A DNA stretch of 64,000 bases from Nocardioides gansuensis (GTDB taxonomy: Bacteria > Actinomycetota > Actinomycetes > Propionibacteriales > Nocardioidaceae). Under the pieces are notes generated by a model. The model did not search any database. It was not told the origin of the DNA and saw only the letters and a list, made by a program, of their open reading frames with translations. The stretch lies in NCBI RefSeq assembly GCF_003076135.1, contig NZ_QDGZ01000004.1, forward strand, positions 423,186-487,185, read 5' to 3'. The position numbers and the translations under genes were made by a program. This document shows positions 12,092 to 21,706 of this stretch, piece by piece; positions within the stretch are counted from its first letter, which is position 1, and every line of letters begins with the position of its first letter.

Positions 12092-13321
12092 GTGTCCCGC
12101 GTCGTGCTCGGGGTCTCGGGAGGCATCGCCGCCTACAAGGCGTGCGAGCTGCTCCGGCGCTTCACCGAGTCGGGACACGACGTCACGGTGGTCCCCACCG
12201 AGGCGGCGCTGCAGTTCGTGGGCGCGCCGACCTGGGCCGCGCTGAGCGGCAAGCCCGTCTCGTCGCGGGTGTGGGACGACGTGCACGAGGTGCCCCACGT
12301 CCGGATCGGCCAGGAGGCCGACCTGGTCGTGGTCGCGCCCGCGACGGCCGACCTGCTGGCCAAGGCAGCCCACGGGCTCGCCGACGACCTGCTCACCAAC
12401 ACCCTGCTCACGGCCCGGTGCCCGGTGGTGTTCGCCCCGGCCATGCACACCGAGATGTGGGAGCACGAGGCCACCGCCGCCAACGTCGCCACCCTGCGGT
12501 CGCGCGGCGCGGTCGTGATCGAGCCGGCAGAGGGCCGGCTCACCGGCAAGGACACCGGCAAGGGCCGGCTCCCCGAGCCCGCCGAGATCTTCGAGCTCGC
12601 GCTCGAGGTGCTCGCGCGCACGGCAGGCACCTCCGCGCTGACCGGCGCAGACCTCGCGGGTCGCCACGTCGTGGTGAGCGCCGGTGGCACCCGGGAATAC
12701 CTCGACCCGGTCCGCTTCCTCGGCAACCGGTCGTCCGGCCTGCAGGGCTACGCCCTGGCCCGGGCCGCAGCCGCCCGGGGCGCCGAGGTCACCCTGGTCA
12801 GCGCCAATGTGACGCTGCCCGACCCGGCCGGCGTCAAGGTCGTCCGGGTGGAGACGACCGCCCAGTTGCGCGACGCCGTGCTCGAGGCCGCCGCCGGCGC
12901 CGACTCGGTGGTGATGGCTGCGGCTCCGGCCGACTTCCGGCCCACCTCGGTGAGCGAGGCCAAGATCAAGAAGGCCGACGACGGCTCCTCGCCGACCATC
13001 GAGCTCGAGCAGAATCCCGACGTCCTCCACGAGCTCGCCCACCACCGTCCCGTCCCCGGCGCGGTGATCGTCGGCTTCGCCGCCGAGACGGGCGACGCGA
13101 CCGGGTCCGTGCTCGAGCTGGGGGCGGCCAAGCTGGCGCGCAAGGGCTGCGACCTGCTGGTCGTCAACGACGTGAGTGGCGGGGCGGTCTTCGGCAGCCC
13201 CGACAACGAGGCCGTGATCCTCGCGGCGGACGGCGCTGAGCCCGTCGTCGTACCTCCGGGGCCGAAGGCGGCGCTGGCGCACGCCATCTGGGACCAGGTC
13301 GCCCGGCGATTCGTCCCCTGA
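12092..13321 (+). CDS. coaBC: Bifunctional phosphopantothenoylcysteine decarboxylase/synthetase CoaBC
   Basis: The protein adds cysteine to phosphopantothenate (CoaB) and decarboxylates the product (CoaC) in coenzyme A synthesis. The N-terminal flavoprotein domain (about 1-180) has GVSGGIAAYKACELLRRF and VVAPATADLLAKAAHG. The C-terminal synthetase domain starts near residue 190 with VVSAGGTREYLDPVRFLGNR. At 409 residues it is full length. The GTG start lies 13 bases after rpoZ. Confidence 0.95.
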   Translation: MSRVVLGVSGGIAAYKACELLRRFTESGHDVTVVPTEAALQFVGAPTWAALSGKPVSSRVWDDVHEVPHVRIGQEADLVVVAPATADLLAKAAHGLADDLLTNTLLTARCPVVFAPAMHTEMWEHEATAANVATLRSRGAVVIEPAEGRLTGKDTGKGRLPEPAEIFELALEVLARTAGTSALTGADLAGRHVVVSAGGTREYLDPVRFLGNRSSGLQGYALARAAAARGAEVTLVSANVTLPDPAGVKVVRVETTAQLRDAVLEAAAGADSVVMAAAPADFRPTSVSEAKIKKADDGSSPTIELEQNPDVLHELAHHRPVPGAVIVGFAAETGDATGSVLELGAAKLARKGCDLLVVNDVSGGAVFGSPDNEAVILAADGAEPVVVPPGPKAALAHAIWDQVARRFVP

Positions 13322-13396
13322 GACGCCGGTCCCGCATGCTGGATCCGACTATCGTCTTGTCAACCGATACATCCTTCGACGGGAGCGAGCACGACT

Positions 13397-14599
<1,203 letters not shown>

Positions 14600-14694
14600 C
14601 CCGTCGCCGCAGCGCGAGCGTGCGAGGAACGAGCGGGCGAGCTGCGAGACGACCATCAGGGGGCATGTCCTCGGCCGCTGGTTGAATGCGGCCC

Positions 14695-16710
14695 ATGGAC
14701 CACACGCGCGAGGCCGGGCAGCCGGAGATGCTGCCCGGCCTGCGTGCTTCCGTGGACGACGCGAAGGCCCGCGCCGCGGCGACCCGCCGCCGCAAGGCGC
14801 AGGAGGCCGAGCCCGCCACCGTCGACCCGGTCGCCCGGGTCCTCGTCGACCTCCCGCTGGCCCACCTCGACCGCGAGTTCGACTACGTCGTCCCGGTGGC
14901 GATGGCCGACACCGCCGTGCCCGGGGCCAGGGTCAAGGTGCGCTTCGCGGGCCAGGACGTCGACGGATTCGTGGTCGCGCGCGAGGCCCAGACCGAGCAC
15001 ACCGGGCGGCTCCAGCCGCTGCGGCGGGTGGTGAGCGGTGAGCCCGTGCTCCGCCCCGAGGTGGCCGAGCTCGCCAGACGGCTCGCGGAGCGCTACGCCG
15101 GCACCCGCCCCGACGTGCTGCGGCTCGCGGTGCCGCCGCGGCACGCCACCGTGGAGAAGGAGCCCTCCCCGCCGGCCGACCCGCCGGAGGCCCGCCACGA
15201 TCCAGGCGTCTGGGCCGACGTGCCGCGCGCCTCGGCATACCTGGCACGGCTCGCCGCCGGCGACAGCCCCCGCGCCGTGTGGAGCGCCGCCCCCGCGGAC
15301 GACTGGCCGGCGATGGTCGCGCACGCGGTCCTGGCCACCCGGGAGTCGGGCCGCGGCGCGGTCGTGTGCGTGCCGGACCACCGTGACTCCACGCGCGTCT
15401 CGGAGGCCCTCGACGCCGCCCTCGGCAAGGGCCAGCACGTCGTGCTCGCGGCCGACGCCGGCCCGTCGGCGCGCTACCGCGACTTCCTTGCCGTCTCCCG
15501 CGGCTCCTGCCGGGTCGCCCTCGGCACCCGGTCGGCCGCGTTCGCGCCGGTGCACGACCTCGGCCTGGTGGTCCTGTGGGACGACGGCGACGACCTCCAC
15601 GCCGAGCCGCGCGCCCCCTATCCACACACCCGCGAGGTGCTGCTGACCCGCGCCGACCTCCAGGGCACGAGCGTGCTCCTCGGCGGCTTCGCGCGCACCC
15701 CGGAGGCCGACCACCTGCTCCGCGTCGGCTGGGCACAGGAGCTCGCCCCCGACCGCGCCCTGCTGCGCCGGCGGGCGCGCGTCGAGGTCGTCCCGCCGCT
15801 GGACCGCGACGTGCCGACCCGCGTCCCCCGGGCGGCGTACGACGCGATCCGCACCGGGCTCGAGACCGGGCCCGTCCTGGTGCAGACCCCGCGGGCCGGC
15901 TATGCCCCGGCCCTGTCCTGCGAGCGCTGCCGCACCCCCGCGCGCTGCGGCGCGTGCGCCGGGCCGCTCGCGCTGACCGGTCCGACCACCCCACCCGCCT
16001 GTCGCTGGTGTGGCACGGAGGCGCTGGGCTGGGCCTGCCCGGAGTGTGGCCACCGCGGGCTCCGCGCGCCCGTGCGCGGTGACGCGCGCACCGCTGAGGA
16101 GCTGGGCCGGTCCTTCCCCGGCACCACCGTGCGCAGCTCGAGCGGTGACCGGGTGCTGGCGCGGGTCGGCTCCCGGCCCGACCTGGTGGTCGCCACCATC
16201 GGCGCCGAGCCCGTCGCGGAGGAGGGCTACGCCGCGGTCGTGCTCCTCGACACCTGGGTGACCCTGGCCCGCGATGATCTGCGGGGTGCCGAGGAGGCGC
16301 TGCGCCGCTGGCTAGGAGCGGCCGGCCTGGTGCGGCCCGGGGGCCGGGTGGTCGCCGTGGGCGAGCCCCACCATCCCGCGCTGCAGGCGCTCGTCCGCTG
16401 GGACCCGGTCGGCTTCGCTCGCCGCGAGGCCGAGGAGCGCGCGGAGGCCCACCTGCCGCCGGCGGCCCGGCTCGCGACGATCACCGGGTCGCCCGGCGCC
16501 GTGGACGACGCGCTCACCCTGCTGGCGCTGCCCGAGGGCGCCGAGGTGCTGGGCCCGGTGCCGGTCGGAGAGGAGCTGCGGGCGGTGGTGCGGGTGCCGC
16601 GCGCGACCGGCCCGGCGCTCTCCTCCGCCCTGGCCGAGCTGCAGCGGGTGCGCTCGGCGCGCAAGCTCGATCCCGTGCGCGTCCAGGTCGATCCGGCCGA
16701 GCTCGGGTGA
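14695..16710 (+). CDS. priA: Primosomal protein N' PriA, helicase motifs degenerate
   Basis: The 671-residue protein keeps the PriA N-terminal DNA-binding region (VLVDLPLAHLDREFDYVVP) and a central zinc-binding block with paired Cys (CERC, CGAC, CRWC, CPEC, about residues 405-450). The Walker A loop and DEEH box expected of a working helicase are not present; the corresponding parts read WSAAPADDWP and LWDDGDD. This loss is known for actinobacterial PriA. It probably acts as a structural replication-restart factor. ATG 14686, nine bases upstream, is an alternative start; neither has a clear Shine-Dalgarno sequence. Confidence 0.88.
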   Translation: MDHTREAGQPEMLPGLRASVDDAKARAAATRRRKAQEAEPATVDPVARVLVDLPLAHLDREFDYVVPVAMADTAVPGARVKVRFAGQDVDGFVVAREAQTEHTGRLQPLRRVVSGEPVLRPEVAELARRLAERYAGTRPDVLRLAVPPRHATVEKEPSPPADPPEARHDPGVWADVPRASAYLARLAAGDSPRAVWSAAPADDWPAMVAHAVLATRESGRGAVVCVPDHRDSTRVSEALDAALGKGQHVVLAADAGPSARYRDFLAVSRGSCRVALGTRSAAFAPVHDLGLVVLWDDGDDLHAEPRAPYPHTREVLLTRADLQGTSVLLGGFARTPEADHLLRVGWAQELAPDRALLRRRARVEVVPPLDRDVPTRVPRAAYDAIRTGLETGPVLVQTPRAGYAPALSCERCRTPARCGACAGPLALTGPTTPPACRWCGTEALGWACPECGHRGLRAPVRGDARTAEELGRSFPGTTVRSSSGDRVLARVGSRPDLVVATIGAEPVAEEGYAAVVLLDTWVTLARDDLRGAEEALRRWLGAAGLVRPGGRVVAVGEPHHPALQALVRWDPVGFARREAEERAEAHLPPAARLATITGSPGAVDDALTLLALPEGAEVLGPVPVGEELRAVVRVPRATGPALSSALAELQRVRSARKLDPVRVQVDPAELG

Positions 16711-16716
16711 CCCGCC

Positions 16717-16722
16717 TACACT
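16717..16722 (+). promoter_or_regulatory. Possible -10 box TACACT ahead of def
   Basis: TACACT follows the priA stop; transcription would start near 16730, and GAGGAG (16744-16749) then serves the GTG at 16754. No clear -35 was found. Confidence 0.35.
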
Positions 16723-16753
16723 CACGGCTGCACACCCCACGACGAGGAGACCC

Positions 16754-17299
16754 GTGGCAGTCCAGCCCATCCGCCTGTTCGGCGACCCGATCCTGCGCCG
16801 CCGCGCGATCGAGGTCGACCACTTCGACAAGGAGCTGCGCACCCTGGTGCGCGACCTCACCGACACGATGCTCGACGCGCCGGGCGCCGGCCTCGCGGCG
16901 CCGCAGATCGGCGTCGGGCTCCGGGTCTTCACCTGGCACGTCGACGACCAGGTGGGCCACCTGGTCAACCCGGTGCTCGAGCTGTCCGAGGAGACCCAGG
17001 ACGGCCCGGAGGGCTGCCTCTCCCTGCCGGAGCTCACCTACGACTGCCTCCGCGCGATGTCCGTGGTCGCCACCGGCTTCGACATGTACGGCGAGCCGGT
17101 GCGCATCGAGGGCAGCGAGCTGCTCGCCCGGGCGCTCCAGCACGAGACCGACCACCTCGACGGCATCCTCTTCATCGACAAGCTCGACCCGGAGGCCAGG
17201 AAGGCCGCCATGAAGGAGATCCGCGAGGCCGAGTGGTTCGGCCTGGAGCAGCCGGCCGTGAAGGTGAGCCCGCACCCGACCAACGGGTTCGGCTTCTGA
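16754..17299 (+). CDS. def: Peptide deformylase
   Basis: Def removes the N-formyl group from nascent proteins, using a bound metal. All three family motifs are present: [17 protein letters not shown] and QHETDHLDG. The length of 181 residues is normal. The GTG start is preceded by GAGGAG at good spacing. It overlaps fmt by one base, pairing the deformylase with the enzyme that adds the formyl group. Confidence 0.97.
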   Translation: MAVQPIRLFGDPILRRRAIEVDHFDKELRTLVRDLTDTMLDAPGAGLAAPQIGVGLRVFTWHVDDQVGHLVNPVLELSEETQDGPEGCLSLPELTYDCLRAMSVVATGFDMYGEPVRIEGSELLARALQHETDHLDGILFIDKLDPEARKAAMKEIREAEWFGLEQPAVKVSPHPTNGFGF

Positions 17300-18222
17300 T
17301 GCGCGTGGTCTTCGCCGGCACCCCCGAGGTCGCCGTGCCGGCCATGGACGCGATCGCCGACAGCCGGCACGAGCTCGTCGGCGTCCTCACCCGGCCCGAC
17401 GCGCCGGCCGGCCGCGGCCGCAAGCTGGTCGCGAGCCCGGTCGCCCAGCGGGCCGAGGAGCTGGGCGTCCCGGTGCTCAAGCCGGACCACCCGAGGGACG
17501 AGTCGTTCCAGCAGGCCCTGCGTGAGCTGCGTCCCGACGCCTGCCCCGTCGTCGCCTACGGCGCGTTGCTGCCGCAGAGCGCGCTCGACATCCCGACGTA
17601 CGGCTGGGTCAACCTGCACTTCTCGGTGCTGCCGGCGTGGCGAGGGGCCGCCCCGGTGCAGCACTCGATCTGGGCGGGCGACGAGGTGACAGGGGCGACC
17701 ACCTTCCGGATCGTCAAGGAGCTCGACGCCGGACCGACGTTCGGGGTGATGACCGAGCGGATCCGTCCCGACGACACCGCCGGCGACCTCCTCGGCCGCC
17801 TGGCCGAAGGCGGCGCCGGCCTGCTGGTCGCGACCCTCGACGGCATCGAGGACGGCTCGCTGGAAGCCCGCGAGCAGCCCGAGGACGGGGTCAGCTTCGC
17901 GCCCAAGATCCTGGTCGAGGACGCCCGCATCGACTGGGCGCGCCCGGCGGTCGCGATCGACCGGCAGATGCGGGCGTGCTCACCGTTCCCCGGCGCCTGG
18001 TCGACGCACGAGGGCGAGCGGATCAAGATCGGCCCGGTGAGGCCCGTCGACCGTGATCCCCTGGCGCCGGGCGAGCTCGAGATCACCAAGAGCGCTGTCT
18101 TCGTCGGCACGGCCACCACCCCGGTGCAGCTCGGCGAGGTCAAGGCCTTCGGGAAGAAGCAGATGGCCGCGGCCGACTGGGCCCGGGGCGTGCGGCTGGA
18201 GTCCGGCGCCCGCTTCGAGTGA
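17299..18222 (+). CDS. fmt: Methionyl-tRNA formyltransferase
   Basis: Fmt formylates initiator Met-tRNA from 10-formyl-tetrahydrofolate. The N-terminal motif [17 protein letters not shown] and the catalytic region [20 protein letters not shown] are clear. The C-terminal OB-like domain covers about 205-307. ATG 17299 overlaps the def stop (TGATG) and gives 307 residues. Confidence 0.96.
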   Translation: MRVVFAGTPEVAVPAMDAIADSRHELVGVLTRPDAPAGRGRKLVASPVAQRAEELGVPVLKPDHPRDESFQQALRELRPDACPVVAYGALLPQSALDIPTYGWVNLHFSVLPAWRGAAPVQHSIWAGDEVTGATTFRIVKELDAGPTFGVMTERIRPDDTAGDLLGRLAEGGAGLLVATLDGIEDGSLEAREQPEDGVSFAPKILVEDARIDWARPAVAIDRQMRACSPFPGAWSTHEGERIKIGPVRPVDRDPLAPGELEITKSAVFVGTATTPVQLGEVKAFGKKQMAAADWARGVRLESGARFE

Positions 18223-18257
18223 CCGTCGCGGGGATGAGCCGCAGCGGCACGACCGCG

Positions 18258-18263
18258 TATGGT
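18258..18263 (+). promoter_or_regulatory. -10 box TATGGT, leaderless type
   Basis: TATGGT ends 8 bases before the ATG at 18272, with no Shine-Dalgarno sequence between. Confidence 0.5.
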
Positions 18264-18271
18264 CGTCGCCC

Positions 18272-19087
18272 ATGACCACGACGAAGCTGAAGCGCACGCT
18301 GGCCGCCGCCTTCGCCCTGATGGGTGCCTCCGCCCTGGTGACCTCCGCCCCAGCGTCCGCCGACCACGCCGGCTACGAGCCCGGCCCGGAGCACGCCGCC
18401 ACGACCTACGGCTGGTGGCACAAGGGCGTCGTCTGGCGGGAGGAGTTCGAGGTGCCCTACTCCGGTGCCCGGGGCCCGCAGTGGGTCGCCCAGGGCAACG
18501 GCGAGGTGGTCCACCAGAACGGCATGCTCACCCTCAACACCACCGGGCAGGGCTCGCTCAGCGCCACCCTCGACCGGGCCGGCGCCGACATGGGCCGGTG
18601 GGAGACGCGGCTGCGCAGCCGCCGCTACGGCCGCGGTGGCGCCAACTTCGTCGTCAAGACGGAGCTCGTGCCGGCGGGCACCAACGAGCAGCACTGCGGC
18701 GCGCAGAACATCGCCCTGCAGTCCTACAAGATCGGGTCCAGCGCGGCGAGGCTCTACGCCCGCAACCTCCCCGACGTCGCCTTCCGCGCCCAGAAGCCCG
18801 GCATGGACCTGGGCCGCGACCGCTGGCACACCTACGCCGTGGAGGTCACCCGCGAGCGGATCTCCTGGTTCGTCGACGCGCACGTGGTCTTCACCGAGCG
18901 GCGTCCCGAGGCCTTCTCCGGCGTGCCGCTGACCGTGCGGTTCACGATGGAGGCCAAGGAGGGCAGGGCGATGAACGTCAGCCGCATGCAGATGGACTGG
19001 GTGCGCCACTGGAGCCTCGAGGCCCCCAACGACCTGCCCGTCGACGCCCCCGCGACCGAGCTCGGTCGCTACGGGAAGGCCTGCTGA
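18272..19087 (+). CDS. Secreted protein with a GH16-like fold but no catalytic motif
   Basis: The 271-residue product has an N-terminal signal peptide (basic KLKR, hydrophobic core, probable cut after ASA). The mature part reads like a family 16 glycoside hydrolase or concanavalin-type beta-sandwich: an EEF segment, then repeated strands, WHTYAVEVTRERISWFVD and a closing MQMDWVRHW. The ExDxxE catalytic signature of GH16 is missing; the matching region reads HCGAQNIALQSY. It is thus better called a carbohydrate-binding-like or inactive relative. The assignment rests on pattern only. Confidence 0.6.
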   Translation: MTTTKLKRTLAAAFALMGASALVTSAPASADHAGYEPGPEHAATTYGWWHKGVVWREEFEVPYSGARGPQWVAQGNGEVVHQNGMLTLNTTGQGSLSATLDRAGADMGRWETRLRSRRYGRGGANFVVKTELVPAGTNEQHCGAQNIALQSYKIGSSAARLYARNLPDVAFRAQKPGMDLGRDRWHTYAVEVTRERISWFVDAHVVFTERRPEAFSGVPLTVRFTMEAKEGRAMNVSRMQMDWVRHWSLEAPNDLPVDAPATELGRYGKAC

Positions 19088-19090
19088 CCC

Positions 19091-19522
19091 ATGGGCCGAC
19101 CGGCGCGCCCCTCCGACGTCGACGAGATCTGCGGGTCGCTCCCCGGCACCGAGCTCGGCGTCACCTGGGGCGACCGGCCGACCTGGAAGGTGCCCGCCGG
19201 CGACAAGGGCCGCGGCTTCTGCCTCTACCGGGCCCCGCACCGGACGGCGATCGACCCGGAGACGGGGGAGATGTACGACGACCTGGTCGTGATCCGCACG
19301 GCGAACGCCGCCGACAAGGCGGCACTCGTCGAGGACGAGGCCACGCCGTTCTTCACCATCGACCACTTCAAGGGGTTCAACGCCGTGCTCGTGCAGCAGT
19401 CCAGGCTCGGGGAGATCACCGTCGACGAGCTGCGCGAGGTGCTCACCGACGCGTGGCTCGCCGTGGCGCCCAGGCGGCTGGCGAAGGAGCACTTCCCCGA
19501 CGTGCGCGGCTCGGATGGCTGA
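19091..19522 (+). CDS. MmcQ/YjbR family protein (copy 1)
   Basis: The 143-residue protein has the MmcQ/YjbR layout: an N-terminal helix with LPG, a central TWKVP strand, then FFTIDHFKGFNAVLVQQSRLGEI and a C-terminal helical part with AWLAVAPRRLAKE. The fold resembles DNA-binding CyaY-like proteins, and biochemical function is not established. It lies 3 bases after the secreted-protein gene and overlaps rsmB by eight bases. A paralogue is at 26237-26665 next to rpe. Confidence 0.8.
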   Translation: MGRPARPSDVDEICGSLPGTELGVTWGDRPTWKVPAGDKGRGFCLYRAPHRTAIDPETGEMYDDLVVIRTANAADKAALVEDEATPFFTIDHFKGFNAVLVQQSRLGEITVDELREVLTDAWLAVAPRRLAKEHFPDVRGSDG

Positions 19523-20831
19523 GGGGCGCAGGGGTCCGCGCGTCGACCGGCCCCGCGCCACGGCGTACGACGTGCTGAAGGCCGTGCGTGTCGACGGGGC
19601 CTACGCCAACCTCGTGCTGCCCCAGCTGGTGGCCCGCGACCGGCTGGCGGGGCGCGACGCGGCGTTCGCCACCGAGCTCGCGTCGGGCACGATCCGGCGA
19701 CAGGGCACCTACGACGCGATCATCGACGCCTGCCTCGACAAGCCGCGGCTCGAGGCGAAGGTCAGGGACGCCCTGCGCCTCGGCGTGCACCAGCTGCTCG
19801 CGATGCGGGTGCCGGACCACGCGGCGATCAGCACGACGGTCGACCTGGTGCGCGCCCGGATCGGGCCGGGTCCCGCCGGCCTGGTCAACGCCGTGCTGCG
19901 CAAGGTCGCGGCCCACGACCTCGACGCCTGGGTGCGCCGGGTGGCCCCCGACCCGTCCGCCGACCCGGTCGGACACGCGGTCGTCGCGCACTCCCACCCG
20001 CGCTGGGTCGTCGAGGCGCTCGCCGAGGCCCTGGACGCGCCCGGTGAGCTGGACGCCCTGCTCGCCGCCGACAACGACGCGCCGCGCGTCACCCTGGTGG
20101 CCCGGCCCGGCCTGGCCACGGTAGACGAGCTGGTCGCGGCCGGGGGAGTGGCGCGGCGGGACTCGCGCTTCGCCGTGGACCTCCCCGGCGGGGACCCGGC
20201 CGGCATCCCGGCCGTCGCAGAGGGACGGGCCGGCGTGCAGGACGCGGGCTCCCAGCAGGTGGCGCTGGCCATGGCCGACGCGCCGCTGGACGGACGGGAC
20301 GCCCTGTGGCTCGACCTCTGCGCCGGTCCCGGCGGCAAGTCGGCGCTGCTCGCGGCCCTGGCGGCGGAGCGGGGTGCGGCGCTGCTCGCCAACGAGCGCC
20401 AGGTGCACCGGGCGTCCCTCGTCGACCGCGGCACCCGGGCCGCGCGCGCCGGGCTCGTCGGCGTGGTGGCCGGCGACGGCACCCGGCCCCCGTGGCGGCC
20501 GGGCACGTTCGACCGCGTGCTCGTCGACGCCCCGTGCAGCGGGCTCGGCGCCCTGCGTCGCCGCCCCGAGGCACGCTGGCGTCGGGAGCCCGGCGACCTC
20601 GAGGCCCTCGTCCCGCTGCAGCGCGCGCTGCTCGGCTCGGCGCTCGCGTCGGTGCGCCCCGGCGGGGTGGTCGTCTACGCCACCTGCTCGCCCGTCGTGG
20701 CCGAGACGCGTGACGTGGTCGCCGACGCGCTGGCCGCGCGCGACGACGTACGGCTCGAGGACCAGTGGCAGCTGTGGCCGCACCGCGACGGCACCGACGC
20801 GATGTACGCCGCGACGCTGCGCCGGCAGTAG
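19515..20831 (+). CDS. rsmB: 16S rRNA (cytosine-967 C5)-methyltransferase
   Basis: The 438-residue protein has an N-terminal NusB-like RNA-binding domain (about 10-150) and a C-terminal SAM-dependent m5C methyltransferase domain. DLCAGPGGKSALLA binds SAM. The two catalytic Cys regions are DAPCSGLGALRRRPEARW and VYATCSP. It methylates C967 in 16S rRNA. The ATG lies inside the end of the MmcQ/YjbR gene. A hairpin sits over its stop codon. Confidence 0.93.
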   Translation: MAEGRRGPRVDRPRATAYDVLKAVRVDGAYANLVLPQLVARDRLAGRDAAFATELASGTIRRQGTYDAIIDACLDKPRLEAKVRDALRLGVHQLLAMRVPDHAAISTTVDLVRARIGPGPAGLVNAVLRKVAAHDLDAWVRRVAPDPSADPVGHAVVAHSHPRWVVEALAEALDAPGELDALLAADNDAPRVTLVARPGLATVDELVAAGGVARRDSRFAVDLPGGDPAGIPAVAEGRAGVQDAGSQQVALAMADAPLDGRDALWLDLCAGPGGKSALLAALAAERGAALLANERQVHRASLVDRGTRAARAGLVGVVAGDGTRPPWRPGTFDRVLVDAPCSGLGALRRRPEARWRREPGDLEALVPLQRALLGSALASVRPGGVVVYATCSPVVAETRDVVADALAARDDVRLEDQWQLWPHRDGTDAMYAATLRRQ

Positions 20832-20848
20832 GTCCCGAGCCTGCCGGC
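20821..20848. terminator. Possible bidirectional terminator between rsmB and the ATPase remnant
   Basis: GCCGGCAG (20821-20828) pairs perfectly with CTGCCGGC (20841-20848) around a 12-base loop that contains the rsmB TAG. The hairpin lies between converging genes. There is no T-run. Confidence 0.45.
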
Positions 20849-20853
20849 CGGCC

Positions 20854-21586
20854 TCAGTCGTCGGCCAGGTGCCGGAGGTAGGCCTGCGGCGCCTCCAGGA
20901 AGTGCCGCCAGTGCCAGACGAGCTCCAGGTCCTCCCACTCGACGTCGCGCAGCCCCCACTCGCCTACCTCGAGGATGCGCGCGCCGGGCAACGCGGCCAG
21001 GACGGGGGAGTGTGTCGCGCAGAGCACCTGCCCGCCCTGGGCGGCGACGCGCTGCAGCACGCCGATCAGCGCCAGCGTGGACTGGAAGGACAACGCGGCC
21101 TCCGGCTCGTCGAGGACGTAGAGCCCGCCGGAGCGGAAGCGGGTCTCCAGGACCGCCAGGAAGGACTCGCCGTGGCTCAGCTCGTGGAAGCTGGGGTCGG
21201 GGTTGCGGGGATTGGGGTGCTGCTCGATGTAGGAGTACCAGCCGTGCATGGTCTCCGCGCGCAGGAAGAAGCCCCACTTGCTGGCACCGGCGCCGCGCTC
21301 GAGCCGCAGGGCATCGCCCAGCGGTGACTCGGTCTGCCGGGGTCGAGTGCCGGCTGTGCGTCGACCCGCCCTCGGGCGAGAGGCCGAACGCGAGGGCCAC
21401 GGCCTCGACGAGCGTGGACTTACCCGAGCCGTTCTCGCCGACCACGAAGGTCACGCCGGGGCCGAGGTCGAGGCCGTCCTCGGCGAGCTCGGCCACCGCG
21501 GGGATGGTCATCGGCCATGCGCCGGGACTCAGCTCGCTGTCCGGGCGGACCTCGAGACGTCTCACCGGCGGGTGGTCGAGGCGCAT
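20854..21586 (-). pseudogene. AAA-family ATPase (SMC/OLD-like), interrupted by a +1 frameshift
   Basis: The N-terminal frame (from ATG 21584-21586) encodes LGPGVTFVVGENGSGKSTLVEAVALAFG, a Walker A, to about residue 82. The rest, including YIEQHPNPRNPDPSFHELSHGES, VLDEPEAALS (Walker B) and CATHSPVL, lies in another frame ending at 20854. The break maps to a run of four G at 21339-21342 (CCCC on the coding strand); removing one base restores TRQTESPLGDALRLERG and one continuous protein of about 243 residues. It could be a real frameshift, slippage at the homopolymer, or an assembly error. Function in the family is unknown (predicted ATPase). Confidence 0.85.
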
Positions 21587-21592
21587 GGCGCG

Positions 21593-21598
21593 ACCCTA
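21593..21598 (-). promoter_or_regulatory. -10 box TAGGGT of the ATPase gene, leaderless type
   Basis: Minus-strand TAGGGT ends 6 bases before the ATG of the interrupted ATPase gene. Confidence 0.5.
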
Positions 21599-21706
21599 GG
21601 TCACGATCCTGCTGCGTGCGGGCGCGAACTGCCCCTCCATTGGCGATGGACGTCGCTTGGTCCGCCATGGAGGATGGACGGCAGCATCCAGGGGGAGAGG
21701 GAGCCC

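Noticed and set aside
13322..13396. Possible SAM riboswitch before metK
   Set aside because: Only 75 bases are available and no conserved SAM-element motif was seen.
14607..14650. GAGCG-rich stretch before priA as another REP copy
   Set aside because: It shares short words with the REP elements but no clear palindrome or core could be aligned.
14695..16710. PriA as a pseudogene because helicase motifs are missing
   Set aside because: Loss of these motifs is general in actinobacterial PriA, while zinc Cys and DNA-binding parts are intact.
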